From Phallusia fumigata (Eukaryota > Chordata > Ascidiacea > Phlebobranchia > Ascidiidae), in assembly GCA_008931825.1 (NCBI GenBank), contig QXVZ01018812.1, forward strand, positions 1-64,000: a DNA stretch of 64,000 nucleotides, read 5' to 3'. Position 1 is the stretch's first letter. Every line of letters starts with the position of its first letter. The notes under the pieces were generated by a model. That model was not told the DNA's origin, did no database searches, and saw nothing but the letters and a program-made list of their open reading frames with translations. Positions 32,838 through 44,960 of this stretch are shown here, piece after piece. The translations under genes and the position numbers were made by a program.

Positions 32838-35800
32838 ATGAATTTCAGATGTTTATTCGCCTTATCCGGTAAGTGTTGTGAAAAGTAAATTGAGATCATA
32901 AATTACTTAACCTGTTATGTTAAATACATTTATTAGCTGCAAAATATCTTCACAAGCATGTTTTTTTTGTAATGGTAATTCTCAAATGAAAAAGCTGACC
33001 CTTGTTTTCGCACGCGATGGAAAGACGAAAAATTTTTTTGCCCTTCAATTAATTTAGAACGGCTTGCTTTGTTGCGAGCTGTGTTGAGCAACAGATGACC
33101 TGAATTTTGCTGAATACATATCCTATGAAATTAAAAACCAGTCATCATCGTCCTTTTTCTCGCACAGGCTTACTGATGTTCCATGTGTGTTCGGTTGCCA
33201 TGACAATCCCTCGCGTTTTGACTTCCTACTCGGGTATCAATTTTCACGTCGGATCGTGTTCCGTGCCGGAGTACTACGAAAGCGCTCAGTCGTGTCGTAG
33301 AGAGTTCTTTAGCTCGGTCAGAGTAGAGCGGGTCAAATCGGCAAACTGCAGGTACGTGTCAAATTTTGAAAAGGTTAGGGTCGTTTTGTATGGACATTAG
33401 AACAGTTCGTTGTAAATGTAAACGCAGTTCTATTCCTGCTCATGAGTTTAAATCTTACCGCTGACGAATTTCAGCCTAAAATATACTCTGCACAAACTTG
33501 TAGTTGGGATTGTGCAGGTGGACTGAAGCGGTCAAAAATTTACCGCTTGTATTTTTTCTAAAATTTGTGCACCAGCTGTATGCATTTATTTTTAAACAGC
33601 CAACATGCGATAACCTTTTTAAAAGGATTTAAAAAAATCTTTAGATTTCCTATTGACTGAGGTGTTGGAACCTGGTTATATGTGGCACTTACGCCTCGCC
33701 ACATGTTATTTTTAAATATTTTAATCCATAGAGTTGGCGGTGAATCATCATGGCCTTATCGCTGTATTAAAATCCAATTGAACGAAACATGGCATTTTGA
33801 GGTGAACAATTAGCACCATCACCTTCATCGAACAAAATAAGACATATGTAACAATAGATTTATTCATATTTCATAAATGAAGGTCTTGTGACTTTACAAA
33901 ACAATATTCAATTTGTTTATGCGCCCGGTGTGATCGAGCCAAATAACTACGAAACACATAAATATTCTAACAGTGCTCTGGCAAAACTTAACAGCCAATT
34001 TCACAGGAGAGACAAGTTCTACTTACAGGATATCTCGGAGCTGTTGACAAAATGCAAATATGTTAACACGCGTAAAAAGAAAGAGACACAAGGTAACATA
34101 CCGCTTGGGCTAAATTCAACAGCCTACGGGAGAGACAGGTTGCGCGCGAAACGTTAGTTCAGACCGCCGACGAAATAACAGGTTTTGTTGTGCTCGCTCG
34201 CCACAAAACATAATCCTACCATTGTTTTGAGCTGAAGCGAACCAGGGATGCCTTGGGGCACTCTGTTTTAAACAAGTCGGTCGGAATTTGTGGCAAAAAT
34301 GTGCGCACTCGCATTGTTCCGAAGATTTAGCCCTGAAAACAATTTGAATAGATTCACTGGTATCGGATGTCTGAAAACACATGTAGACTTTGTTTTTGTA
34401 AAATTGCGGTTAAGATTGTTGGGGATGGTGTAGCACACTGCAATACAGCCCAGTAGTCGGTTGTTTTAGTGTGTATAAGTTAAATAATTAGGCGCCGTTG
34501 TGTGTTATGTTTATTCTTATTAGACAGCTTGATTGAGGAAGTAAAAACTGTACACAAACATTTGGGGGTTATCTCAATCGATAAGATGGCTACATTTTGT
34601 TATCGTTTCCACTTGGTTTTGATGGGCTTTAATCTCAAATGCCATCACTATGGCATTTAGCCTCTGCAGTCATGGTGAAAAACAACGGTAGTTTAGGGGA
34701 CGCTTATGCAACTGTAACAAGAGTATTCGGTCGTCGCGGACACATTCGCCAAAGACGTTTAAAAACAAACAAAGCGCCACAATTGCCTGTGGCGTGCAAG
34801 GCCGTCTTCTGCCCTTCAACCTGGCCCATTGTTCTGTCACAAAAGCGCAAGCGCCGTTGAACAATAGACCTCGCGCGCGGTCTCCAACTTTTCCCCGAAA
34901 TCGAGCGCCGATCTCCCGCAAATCGTCCCCGATAGTAGCGCGTTATCTTATCTTGAATCTGCATCATTTGTGCTAAGGCTCAACACCACCCTTTATTCCG
35001 ACAATTGCAAGACGCAGAGCGTTAGCGCCAATTATCCTGTAGAACAAGATGTTACAAAAGTTCCTATTTGCTATTTGCACCCACAGCGCTTGCATGCTGA
35101 GAAAAAGCGCTGAAATGGGACAAATAATTTTCTGCGATTAATGGATCCCAGTCAACAAAAAAAAGATGTGGTAATGTTTTCTAAAACTTTAGAATAATCT
35201 TTAAGAACCATTTGTAATCTGGTAAGACCTGAATATTTATCAAGAAAACCTACGAAACCCACCAAATTCTTTTATTGTTTTTCTACAAAACTAATTGACA
35301 TAAAGAAAAAAAAAACATATACACCAGATCTGTCGAAATAAAAAAAAATAAAAGTTTACGTATCGGACAAGAATAAATTGTTTTGCTCCCATCCATGCCT
35401 ATGGAAAAATGTTTGGCACAATTTAATGGCAAAAAACACCGTCGTATCAAGAAAAAAGGCCAACCGCATTAAACCGAAAATAGTCAGAACGTGAGTTACC
35501 ACCTAATGCACCCCAGAGTTTTATGCAAAATTAAAAATTTTACCATTTTATTGCTGGCCTAGCGATTGAGTAGGTGACTTGCAAATAGTTGTCTATAATT
35601 CAAGTGGTCGATTGTTTTGCGTTTCTGGTACCAAAACCATGCACTTCGGAACTGTTTACTTTTTGTATTCGAAAACATCGTACGGTTCCCAGCAAGAACC
35701 TTACACGGGTGTTGTTACCCGAGTGCCTGATATCAGTCGGTCAAACACTCACCCCTCGTCGTATTGAAACGCGCCTTTTGTTAAGTTGGCACCGCACAAC

Positions 35801-38800
35801 GGCCAGTGACATTCAGTTCTAATCAGTAACCAGAGTCGTTTATCGTTCGTCCGTTGAAAACACAGGACTGTCTTTATTCGTCCGTCTCGGAAGCGGAGCC
35901 AAGGCATTACACAGGATCCTAATTATAAGCTGTGGCCGCACGCACGCGCCGTATGATGTGACAGGCGACAAGTGACAGGTGCCACCACCGCAAGACAACT
36001 GACACGCGAGCCACGCCAGTGCTGTCAGAGCCGAAACATAGAGGAGCATTGATTCAGCCACTACTGTAGGGCCATTATAAGGTGCTGGCCATTGCTGGTT
36101 TGTTTGGACAAAACACGGATGCGGTTTAAAGGCGGAATCATAGTGATGTAATAAGATTGGGGCCCCGGAAGACTGAGATGATATGGTGAACGCCAGTCAT
36201 TATTTATTTTCTATCGCTTTCGGATTCGCCTGATGGGCTTTTAACGACATCCTGGGACAAAGTGCATTTGTTTTATGGAACGTTTTTACCGCGATAAAAG
36301 CGCTTTTAACGTACACAAATTGACCTTCTAAACGAAGCTACGTGTATTCCACCATGCGATGTTTTGTGAAATTTGTCAAACGCTTTTATTCTGTCAAAAA
36401 CAGTGCCAAAATTAAATATGCAAAGTGCAAAAAAAATTTACATCATACCCCATAGTTTTTTTGATGTGATAAGTCTGCAAGCGTTTTGATATTTCTGTTT
36501 CGTGTTGGCCAGGCCATTACCGACCGCTTGTGTTTAGTCTCTCAACTCGACTCGACTATGCTACAAGATGGAATTAGTCAAATAAACATTTACGTAGTTT
36601 TGTGAGACGTCAGGAACGGATTAGACTACTTAATTCGGTGCGCAAAACACAATATATGGATCTGAAATGACTTAAAATGCACAAGTAGGCATTCTATCGG
36701 TTGACTGACTCAGTTTATTGCGATTTTGACGCGCGCTTAAAGTTAAACCTTGTCAGATTATTTCCCACAACCGTGTAACGCATAAACACTACAAGGTCTA
36801 GACAGGAGCAGGTCAAAATATACAGTTGACGGCATCGAGGACATTTGTAAACGGTTGCAAGCTGGATAACGTCGTCGATGTAACAATTTGCTCCTATGGT
36901 TTAATGAAAAGTCATTTTTTACTTTCTTGAATAATTGAACATTTGGTGGACAGGTCATGTTCTATTGTAACGTACAGCGATTGTCGTGTATTGTTGTCGG
37001 ATGTTTTATGGTAAATAGCAGTTTTTGTGGAAACGCTCAACCTATAGTCAATTTGGGTCTAAACTGATTCGAAAGGCGAATTTCCTTCAGCACATTTTCA
37101 CAAGTTTGTTAAGTTTCCATCTTGTTTTTTATTTTTTCAATGCCCAACGAAATATTCCATTCCAAAAAAACACGGTTGAAATAAAAAAGGAATAGTTTTC
37201 CTTTTCTTGAAAAAAAAAGGGAAATAGAAAATATTTACTCCAGTTAGTGTTGTTTTCTTATCGAGTATATGTCAAACAAAGCAGGATTTTTCAGGTACGA
37301 TAGACGTCATATCACTGTTTCTTATCGTCCTGTTGACATTAGCACAGTGGATGTATTGTTTAATTTGCGTTCACTGAAACTAACAGAACTCAACGTTTAT
37401 TTTACCTAAAAACCAAATTTGAGTCATAAGTGTGTTTTCAATGACCCGGTGGTTTAGATTTCATTTCAGATTGTAATTAGGAATTATGAAATTCATTCTT
37501 GGGAGATTTGATATTTCATGGTGAATTTATGACGACAATGTTTGCTACCGATAATGTAATTTAGAACGTTCGGAGTTACCACGTAATTATAACAATAATA
37601 TGTGGTCTGGGTTACCACAAAATAATAACACTCCAATAATAATAATAACACTGCAAACTTTAATTGCATATTTTTATGATTTTGGCCATTTGTAGTTCTA
37701 AAGTTATTCTCTACGCAATGCAAAACATAACAAAAGTCAAAAAGAAAAAAGGACACAATGTTCAAAACAAAATATTGTCAATGGAAAACCAAATTTGCAT
37801 TCTTATGGCAGGATCATTGGTTGAGATATAATCACATCACCTTCGCAATTTTGTAAAACAACAAAAACACGCGATATACGTGTTCACAAAAATTCCTACA
37901 TCACCATAAACGTCCTTCATTCACGCCTACGCTTGAAGCTCCGATATCTCACAGATAACGTCACTTTGATTTCGCAGCCACAAAGGCCAAAACCTCAATT
38001 TCGCGAAGCGGAACAAGATTATCTTTAAATGGATTTTTTCTTGTAGTTTTAAAATGCGGAATGTTTTCTATTCCTACGATGTGATTCATAGACAAAAAAC
38101 GATGTTTAACCGACTTGTTAAAGTTCACGAACTTTATTGTTTAAAAATACTTCAAACAAACCGGTATTTAAAAGGCTATTTACGCGTTTAAAAATCTATT
38201 TGAAAGTCATTTGTGTTTGTCTCGGGTAAAAAGCAACTAAACGCAGTTATTTGTGTATTCGCACAAACGATTTGTTTTTAAAAATGTGTACCTCGAATTT
38301 TTTAGTATTTAGACCAAAGCAAGACATTATTTGTTTGGAAAGCAATTAAATTCCTAACCATATTGTAACTTTTATTACAGAAAGCAATGTTTTTTTATGT
38401 TATGGTTACAGAAAGATATTTTAAAAATTAATGATATTTGATTTATTTTATATCACTAATAACATAACATTACCAATCTGGTACTCATTTATGTCTAAAA
38501 TTTCACGTGGCTTTCGATGTTGTTTTTAAAAATCTATACCACCTTGCCTCCCTGTACGCCAAATTATCTCTAAACTTTTATCGAAAAGATAGTGTGTGGC
38601 CTATCAGTGTAAAAATTTGTTTTACCTGGTCTAACAATTCTAAATCAAAACAATTGCTTAAGTCGCGATTTTGTGGGTAAATAGTTTCGTGAAAATCGTT
38701 GCCTAAACTTTTCATTGTTTGTTGTTGCAGTACTCTTTACCGAGACCTCAAAGCTTGTATGTTACGAGTCTTCAACGAATGTTTAAACAACTCCATGCTT

Positions 38801-41800
38801 GAATCTTATCTGTTCATATACGAACAACGAAAAACTGTCGAAGATAATTATCTTACTTTTCTAGGTAAGATTGGCCTAATCCACCGTATGACAACTTGTA
38901 AAGCAAAGGACTTCTTGCTCTAGAAAAGCTCTGTTGATTTCATGGGTTACATGAAATTTTTACGTCACGTAAACTCCTGTTGAGTTCATGGGTTATATAA
39001 TATTTTTACGTCATCATTTGTATGTGCGTTGGCGGTTTTAATCTGTTTAATCTCTGTCGATTGAGTGTTCCACGTGTTATAACATAATTAGTTTGCACTA
39101 CAGAAGCGCACCCAGATGCCTATAAAACCCACATACAATCATTATAAGCCATACCTTATTTGACAGGCGATGAACGACGCTGGTGTGAACACGGTGGCAT
39201 CAGTGCACCAGTTGTGTTACATCAAGGCACGAACTGCGACCCCATCTACTCGCATGTTACAAAGGATTGTGTTGCGCTGTACCAGCTAGTGTTCAATTCG
39301 AAAGCATCACAACGCCGTCTTTGTAGGTAGGTTGGAAATGTACAAGTTTGTCGCGGCTTCGTACTGGCAGCATTTTTAGTGTGTGCAAACATTATTGTCA
39401 TAACGCTTAAAATTTGTGGTGGTAATTTACCGCTTTTACGATGCCCTTGGTATGTTTAGACTAATTTGTTTGGTTTTGTGCCGCAAAAGTGTTTCCAAAA
39501 TGATTTAACATTTTTGCAGTTAAAACCTGACACAAATCCAACCCTAAATTCTTGCAGGGAATACAACAGGGCTCAGTTATGCTTATTCCGAAGCACGATT
39601 CAACACTGTTCATTTACCACCCGCCCCTTATCACAAATGATGCGGCTGCTGATCGAAATGGAACTCTCCTATCAACCCTACTGCCAAAGTGTGTTTGGTC
39701 AAAGGATAGTATCATACCACAACCTATCTTCTGGAAGTAAGTCAAGATATTTAGGTCAACCCATCGGGTCCACTGGCTTGGAGAAATGTCGTTTCAGTTT
39801 CTTACCCAGAGAAACACAAGTGACTGAGACAGAATTAGAACCCACGACCTTACACAAGGCAGCCGCGCTAACCACTCGACCATCTTGGTGGTCAATTTTT
39901 TTTGCAAAATAAATAATATTGGCATATTTGAAAAAGTCTGCTTAATAAGTACAATGCTGTGTTATGTAATATTTATTTAACCTATCAACGTAACAGCCGT
40001 ATACATTATCCGGTAACCACCTGACAGCACCACTGCGTATCATGTCGTCTGATGTATTCAAAACTGCCGCACAGACGCAATAAAATTAGGTTAGGTTGAC
40101 CTTTGGATACTTTCCCATGTAACAGCCGGGGATGGGCTTGTATTTCGGCTTTCAGGTGGCATAACATCCAGGGCAACGACCAGCACACCCCGACGTTTTA
40201 GAGCTGTTACGTAAACTCTCTGTTTTGGCGTGGAACAAAAATTCCAAAATAAAACCGTAAACAAAACAATTACAGTGTTTACAAGTTAGTCACGCCCTAA
40301 AAATGCCAACAGAACCTTTTTTGTAAATTGAGCCAATTTGCCAGCTTTTAAAGCCAATACAATGACCTGTTGCAGTTATTGGAAGTTTACTTAGCTTAAA
40401 ATTTATATTTTTCAGTTGTGTGTCCGCCGCGTTCGCACGCTGATGTCATGTTTCTAGCCGATGTGAGCGAAGAAACCGACAACGATGCGTTTGAGTCGAT
40501 GAAAAGCGCGATCAGAAGCGTTGTTGACAAGTAAATTGTCTTTTGACTTTCACAAATTTGCTTTTTATTCAATTGACGTGTTTTTTGTTTGGACGCAGAA
40601 TGTCGTATGGAATGAATGGAATTCGGGCTGGTTTTGCACAGTTTGACGACCGAATTACAATTTCAATCAAAATGAACAGGTGAACAACACAGTACTGGCT
40701 ATGGCACGGTTTAAAACAACAAACGTTTTTGGTGCGTTTTTTGTCAAAATGTATCCAGTTGACGCTTGTGGTACGAAAGCCTCACGTAGTGCTAACTTAT
40801 TGCTGAATTTTCCGTCTTCTTACAAATATAAATTTGTTTCATAATCGTTATTGGGTACAACGATTCGGTAATGCTTGCCATTGCGGTATTGGTTATTTTC
40901 TCAACAGAGTGTTGTTAGAAACGATTTCTTACGCACTAACAATAGACTGTATGTATGCGCGTAATAATTTCTAATATCTGCTCCGAAGCGTCCATGCTGA
41001 CCAACGATGACAACATACTCGTATCATTTTACACCGTAGAATAGAACAAGTAACCAATGGTGGGTTTCGAACCCACAGAATGTCGGCCAAAGGCTTTGGT
41101 TGTCAATATAAGACTAAGTTTGCATGTTCCAAGTCTTGTGTCTTGCTTATTAGATCAAACGCATATGCTTAGCCTTGTACTAGCGCATCATTGGTAGATG
41201 TAAATAAACAGTGAGTAAAAGGTAAAAACCAAAACGAAACAGTTAAATAGAAGTTAACACTTCAAGTCAAAATAACACCTGTCTGTGACAATCCCTAAAA
41301 ACCTGTTGAACTTTGCTCAGAAAAATAACGCGACAGTTTCAGGGATTTGACAATAAAAAATGGTTGTCAGAAAAGTAACACACAAAGATTTTTTCTCAGA
41401 TACCCGACAGGCAAAAGCTTTCTGCGAGGTCTCAGCCGTACAGTGAGGGTCGGGCTTCGAACCAGCGCCCCTCGTATGACCGGCAATGCTCTGTCCTGGC
41501 TGGCCAAACACGTGTACGTTAACGACACCGACAGCTCCGCCCTCCGACCCCACCACACTCCCGTATGTGTTGTCATGACGACAGGCAAGAGTCACGACCA
41601 GATCCGCTCGGTGATCGACACCTTGACGAAGAGGTACACGGGAATTGTGTGGCGATAATAAAGGGTTTTGTCGCGTTGAAAAGTGCGTTTGGTATATGTG
41701 ATGCTTCTAACTGAACAGAAATTTACGACCCATCCATGTCGTTATGATGGAAGTTGCTACTTGAATAACTGTATCGGAAAGTTGTTCTTCTACGTCGGTT

Positions 41801-44152
41801 ACTCAAGCGTTAGCTTGGACGCGTATCCAATGACCCATTAGGAAAGCCACTAAGGAATGTCCACAACAATGCAAAGTTATAAAAAATCTAGCTTGAGGTG
41901 AGGTTTGAACTCACGACGATAATCCGTTCGGGGTTTGGACTCCACCGACCGAGCTGCACAGACTAACGACATATGCCAAGCACCGATGCCTGCTGAATCG
42001 TTAGTCAGACAAACCGATACCGTTGTACTCTCATTGGACTTGGCATTTAAATGAAATATTTGTGAAACAACCCTAATTAGTTTTTTTTCGCTGACTCATC
42101 AGTTTTTGTTTGTTCTCGTAGTTAAAACATTTACGATTTATGCACAGGAACACCTTTAAAGACTAAACGATGGATTATTTTTAATCTTAATCGTATTTAA
42201 CCACATTTGTTTGTTGACCCCAAACGGGTTGACTCTACGAACAACACTTGTGAATTTTGATTAATTTCTATGTTTACAGGAGAGTGCGCGTACTCATGAT
42301 GGGTCCCCATCTCACCAACTCAACGTCACCAATTCACACAATGCAGACGCGGGACAAGGCCTCGTTCCAAGACAACTGCCCGGATTTACTTGGGGAAATC
42401 TGCCAGGCCGACAGGTACCTTATTGTTTTTGTGGGTTTTGCAAATTACTTTTTCTCTTTCACATGAAACAAATCTCCATTACTTCTATGTTTTGACACAT
42501 AAAACGACGAACAGACGTGACGCTTGGATTTGAAGAAAACTGTTAACAGACTTTGATCGATTTCTTACATCTATTTCGAAATTGGCCGATATAGGTGTTG
42601 TTCGCCAACTTAAAGTCAATCTGTCTTTGAAAAGTTTGTTTTACAGACGTTTTGTTGAAATCACCAAATAATTGACTTAATCTATGTTTAAATTTGCCTT
42701 TGGACAGTTATTACCTGTGATCTTAGCAAATAACAAATTAATCTTTTTACTACACCGTAATGTAGGTGATTGAACCCAATTCCTAAATGGCCGCGTAATG
42801 GTCTGAAAAGGAATTTGGCTGAAAACTTCGTGTTAAAAGTACTGATCTGTTGGCTTTTCGGTTTGCGGTGGTGCAGAGTCACAGAAATTTCATTGTAGTG
42901 CCTTTTGTGAAATCACGACTTTTACGTGGCTTTTTAATCCGCCGTAGACCATCAAAACATGATCAGCATACAAAACCACCGCGAAAAATTTGCACGCCGG
43001 GAACTCACGTCTATAAAAAACAATGAGGCTGCTGAAGTCGGTCATGTTTAAAGCTGGCTTAATTACGAGACTCAAGTGTTTTGAAACCACAATAGATTTC
43101 CGTTGAAACCACCATCGTTGTTTTTCGCACGTACTCAGAAACTTACCATATTTTCTACCAGGAGCGCCTTGGTACAAAATAACAACAGAGGACAATTTTA
43201 CAGCGCTGTCACGGCTCCGGGCAATCTGGTTTCGATTAATTTTTCAATCTTAAGCACAGGAAGTTTAGAGCACAGATCTTTGTGCAGAAACATTTCAATT
43301 AGGGCCGTGGTTCTCAACCAGGGGTCGGGAAATTCCCCACAAGAGGGAACTTGGCAAGGAGGGAATCTTGTTTAAAAAATCAATTTGTAGAAATAAATAT
43401 TGGAGTCAAGAGCTTAAAGTTTCTCATCCTAATCTACTGATATACACGTACTATAAAATTTCCTGTGGGATATATTAACCATTGACTATAGCTCAATTAA
43501 ATGGGTCCATGGAAAAAAGGTTAGGAACCATTTAATTAGAGTTTCTGATTACCAAGGCCGTTTGCTTAAATCCTATTCGAACACTACGTGACCCACAATG
43601 CTTTACTCTCATTGATTAAGCTTTCTCTATTTGCGCAGGGATTTTCGAGAGGGCAGTAACGATTTGGGACCAGGATCATTTCTGTTCGAAACCAATTCAC
43701 CCTTAAACACCATCAGCCGCAATTTTCTGAGATTCGGCTTCACCCACCTGCCCCTACTGTGGATCCCAAAACCGGTTGTTTCCCAAGGACCCACAGGATC
43801 CAATTCTAATACTTCTGGTCACCATTACGTTGGAAACGTTTCAGAATTTTTAGACGATTCAAGTAAGAGAAATAATTAGTTATTTCCACATTAGCTTGAT
43901 TTGTAGGCAAATTAAATTAAATAAAATGAACTCAGTGGCTCAATTTTGTAACGTTTTATTGTCAACCGACTTGAAAAGGGAACGTTTGGAAACTGTGTAA
44001 GTTTGTAATTTATAGCGCAACTAAACCCCAACTATAAATTAGATTTTTTATTGCCCCTGTACAGAAATTTGTCAACATATTATCTTTTTGAGCAATGCAT
44101 GTTACTAAAACGTTCTTGTTTTGCAGATTTTTTTGAAGGTGAATTGTACTAA
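32838..44152 (+). CDS. Secreted protein with von Willebrand factor A domain (complete, 11 exons)
   Basis: Exons 32838-32868, 33168-33351, 38731-38864, 39167-39326, 39558-39736, 40416-40530, 40599-40679, 41400-41633, 42280-42414, 43639-43862 and 44127-44152 join in phase to 500 codons and a TAA. The start MNFRCLFALSGLLMFHVCSV is a signal peptide. Residues about 25-230 form a Cys-bearing region that I do not recognise (GSCSVPEYYESAQSC, RRWCEHGG). Residues about 238-430 look like a VWA domain: ADVMFLADVSEETD, GIRAGFAQFDDRITISI, MTGNALSWLAKHVY and VCVVMTTGKSHDQIR. The metal site is degenerate: D245 and S247 are present, but E249 replaces the second Ser and T356 stands where Asp is usual. T322 of the TGNAL motif is kept. 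Several N-glycosylation sequons support secretion. The 5.4-kb second intron could hide another in-phase exon. VWA proteins of this form usually act in matrix or adhesion. The specific role is unknown. Confidence 0.82.
33352..38730 (+). other. Large intron 2 of the VWA gene
   Basis: A 5.4-kb AT-rich stretch. Open frames at 33888-34157 (+), at 34639-34860 (+) with overlapping minus frames, and at 35840-36061 (-) show no recognised family and no matched splice sites. The 34680-34960 part is notably GC-rich. No gene is supported here. Confidence 0.45.
39755..39897 (-). mobile_element. tRNA-derived SINE
   Basis: On the minus strand the head reads GATGGTCGAGTGGTTAGCGC (tRNA A-box), then GCTGCCTTGTGTAAGGTCGT and GGGTTCTAATTC (diverged B-box). 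A conserved-looking body with TTTCTCTGGGTAAGAAACTG follows. This is the architecture of a tRNA-derived SINE rather than a functional tRNA. It lies 18 bp into the VWA intron 39737-40415. Confidence 0.75.
41040..41125 (-). mobile_element. tRNA-like SINE fragment with B-box
   Basis: The minus strand has GGGTTCGAAACCCACCA, a good tRNA B-box and T-stem, then TTCTATTCTACGGTGT. The A-box is not clear. The tail TATTCTACGGTGT recurs on the minus strand at about 49443-49455, which suggests a dispersed SINE family. It lies in the VWA intron 40680-41399. Confidence 0.55.
41882..41975 (-). mobile_element. tRNA-derived SINE or tRNA pseudogene
   Basis: The minus strand reads GCAGCTCGGTCGGTGGAGTC (A-box region), then CCCCGAACGGATTATCGTCG and GAGTTCAAACCTC (B-box), ending CTAGATTTTT. 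Spacing of the boxes fits a tRNA. The arms pair imperfectly, so it is more likely a SINE head or a dead tRNA. It lies in the VWA intron 41634-42279. Confidence 0.6.
43303..43531. mobile_element. hAT-type MITE in the VWA gene
   Basis: Left end GGCCGTGGTTCTCAACCAGG, right end AGGTTAGGAACCAT, inverted to it with changes. The flanks TCAATTAG (43295-43302) and TTAATTAG (43532-43539) agree at seven of eight bases. No ORF. It lies in the intron 42415-43638, about 100 bp before exon 43639. Confidence 0.68.
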
Positions 44153-44960
44153 GCTCTTCCAAGACATGTCAAATTTCATCTAAGGCTAAAAAGGGCAACT
44201 TACCAATTCGAAAAAACCGAAACGTTTTTTGCAAACAGTATCGAACAAGCCCTCCATCCCATGGACATGATTTTTCATTTTTACCTATTTTATGTTTTTC
44301 GTTTCCATGCTTTTTTATTTGTTTGTTTTGTACATAATTGTTCTTTTGTACATGCTTTTACTGTCCATAACTGTTTATACACGCGTTTTGAGTTTGCCGA
44401 ATCGGAAAAAAATTAAGATTAAGATGTTGGTTTACAAACACAGATTCACACACCCGACCTGATATTTGCCAAATGAGGGAAAAGAATGTCAAAAGTTTTA
44501 ATCAAAAATCGCACCGCACAATTGGGCAAAAACAACACTCGAGAAGGTGGAAATTAAACGTTGAAAACGAAAAAATCAAACGTGACTGGTATCCTGTCTC
44601 TCGATGACTTTCCGCTTCGAAATTTCCGCGCCCGGTATCGGAACTTTAAAAATTTCTGCAAAAACACTAACCGGCGTCACTTTGAAGTCAAAACTCCCAA
44701 AAGCCACAAATCGAACTGTTTCTCACTACAATAGAGCTAAAGCTTACAGCACATTTAACCCTAGCACACGTCAAACAAATGCTCCAGCAAAGGACAGCAA
44801 TAATAATTGTCACACGCAACTTGACTTACCGTATAACATTATCTTGCAGAGAGTCACAAATATAATAAGATACACGGCGACGATTAACACAAGCCCCATG
44901 ATCATGAGCTTTTGCCGTAGGGTCAAGATAGCTGCAAAAAAAGCGCGTTAGAGTCTAGTG
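44153..44960. other. Convergent 3' region between the VWA gene and the minus-strand membrane gene
   Basis: The two genes end tail to tail here. A 115-codon plus-strand frame at 44604-44951, rich in Thr and Lys, shows no recognised family. No clear AATAAA lies close to either stop. Confidence 0.45.

Noticed and set aside
41317-41595. 92-codon minus-strand frame
   Set aside because: It is the antisense shadow of the VWA exon 41400-41633.
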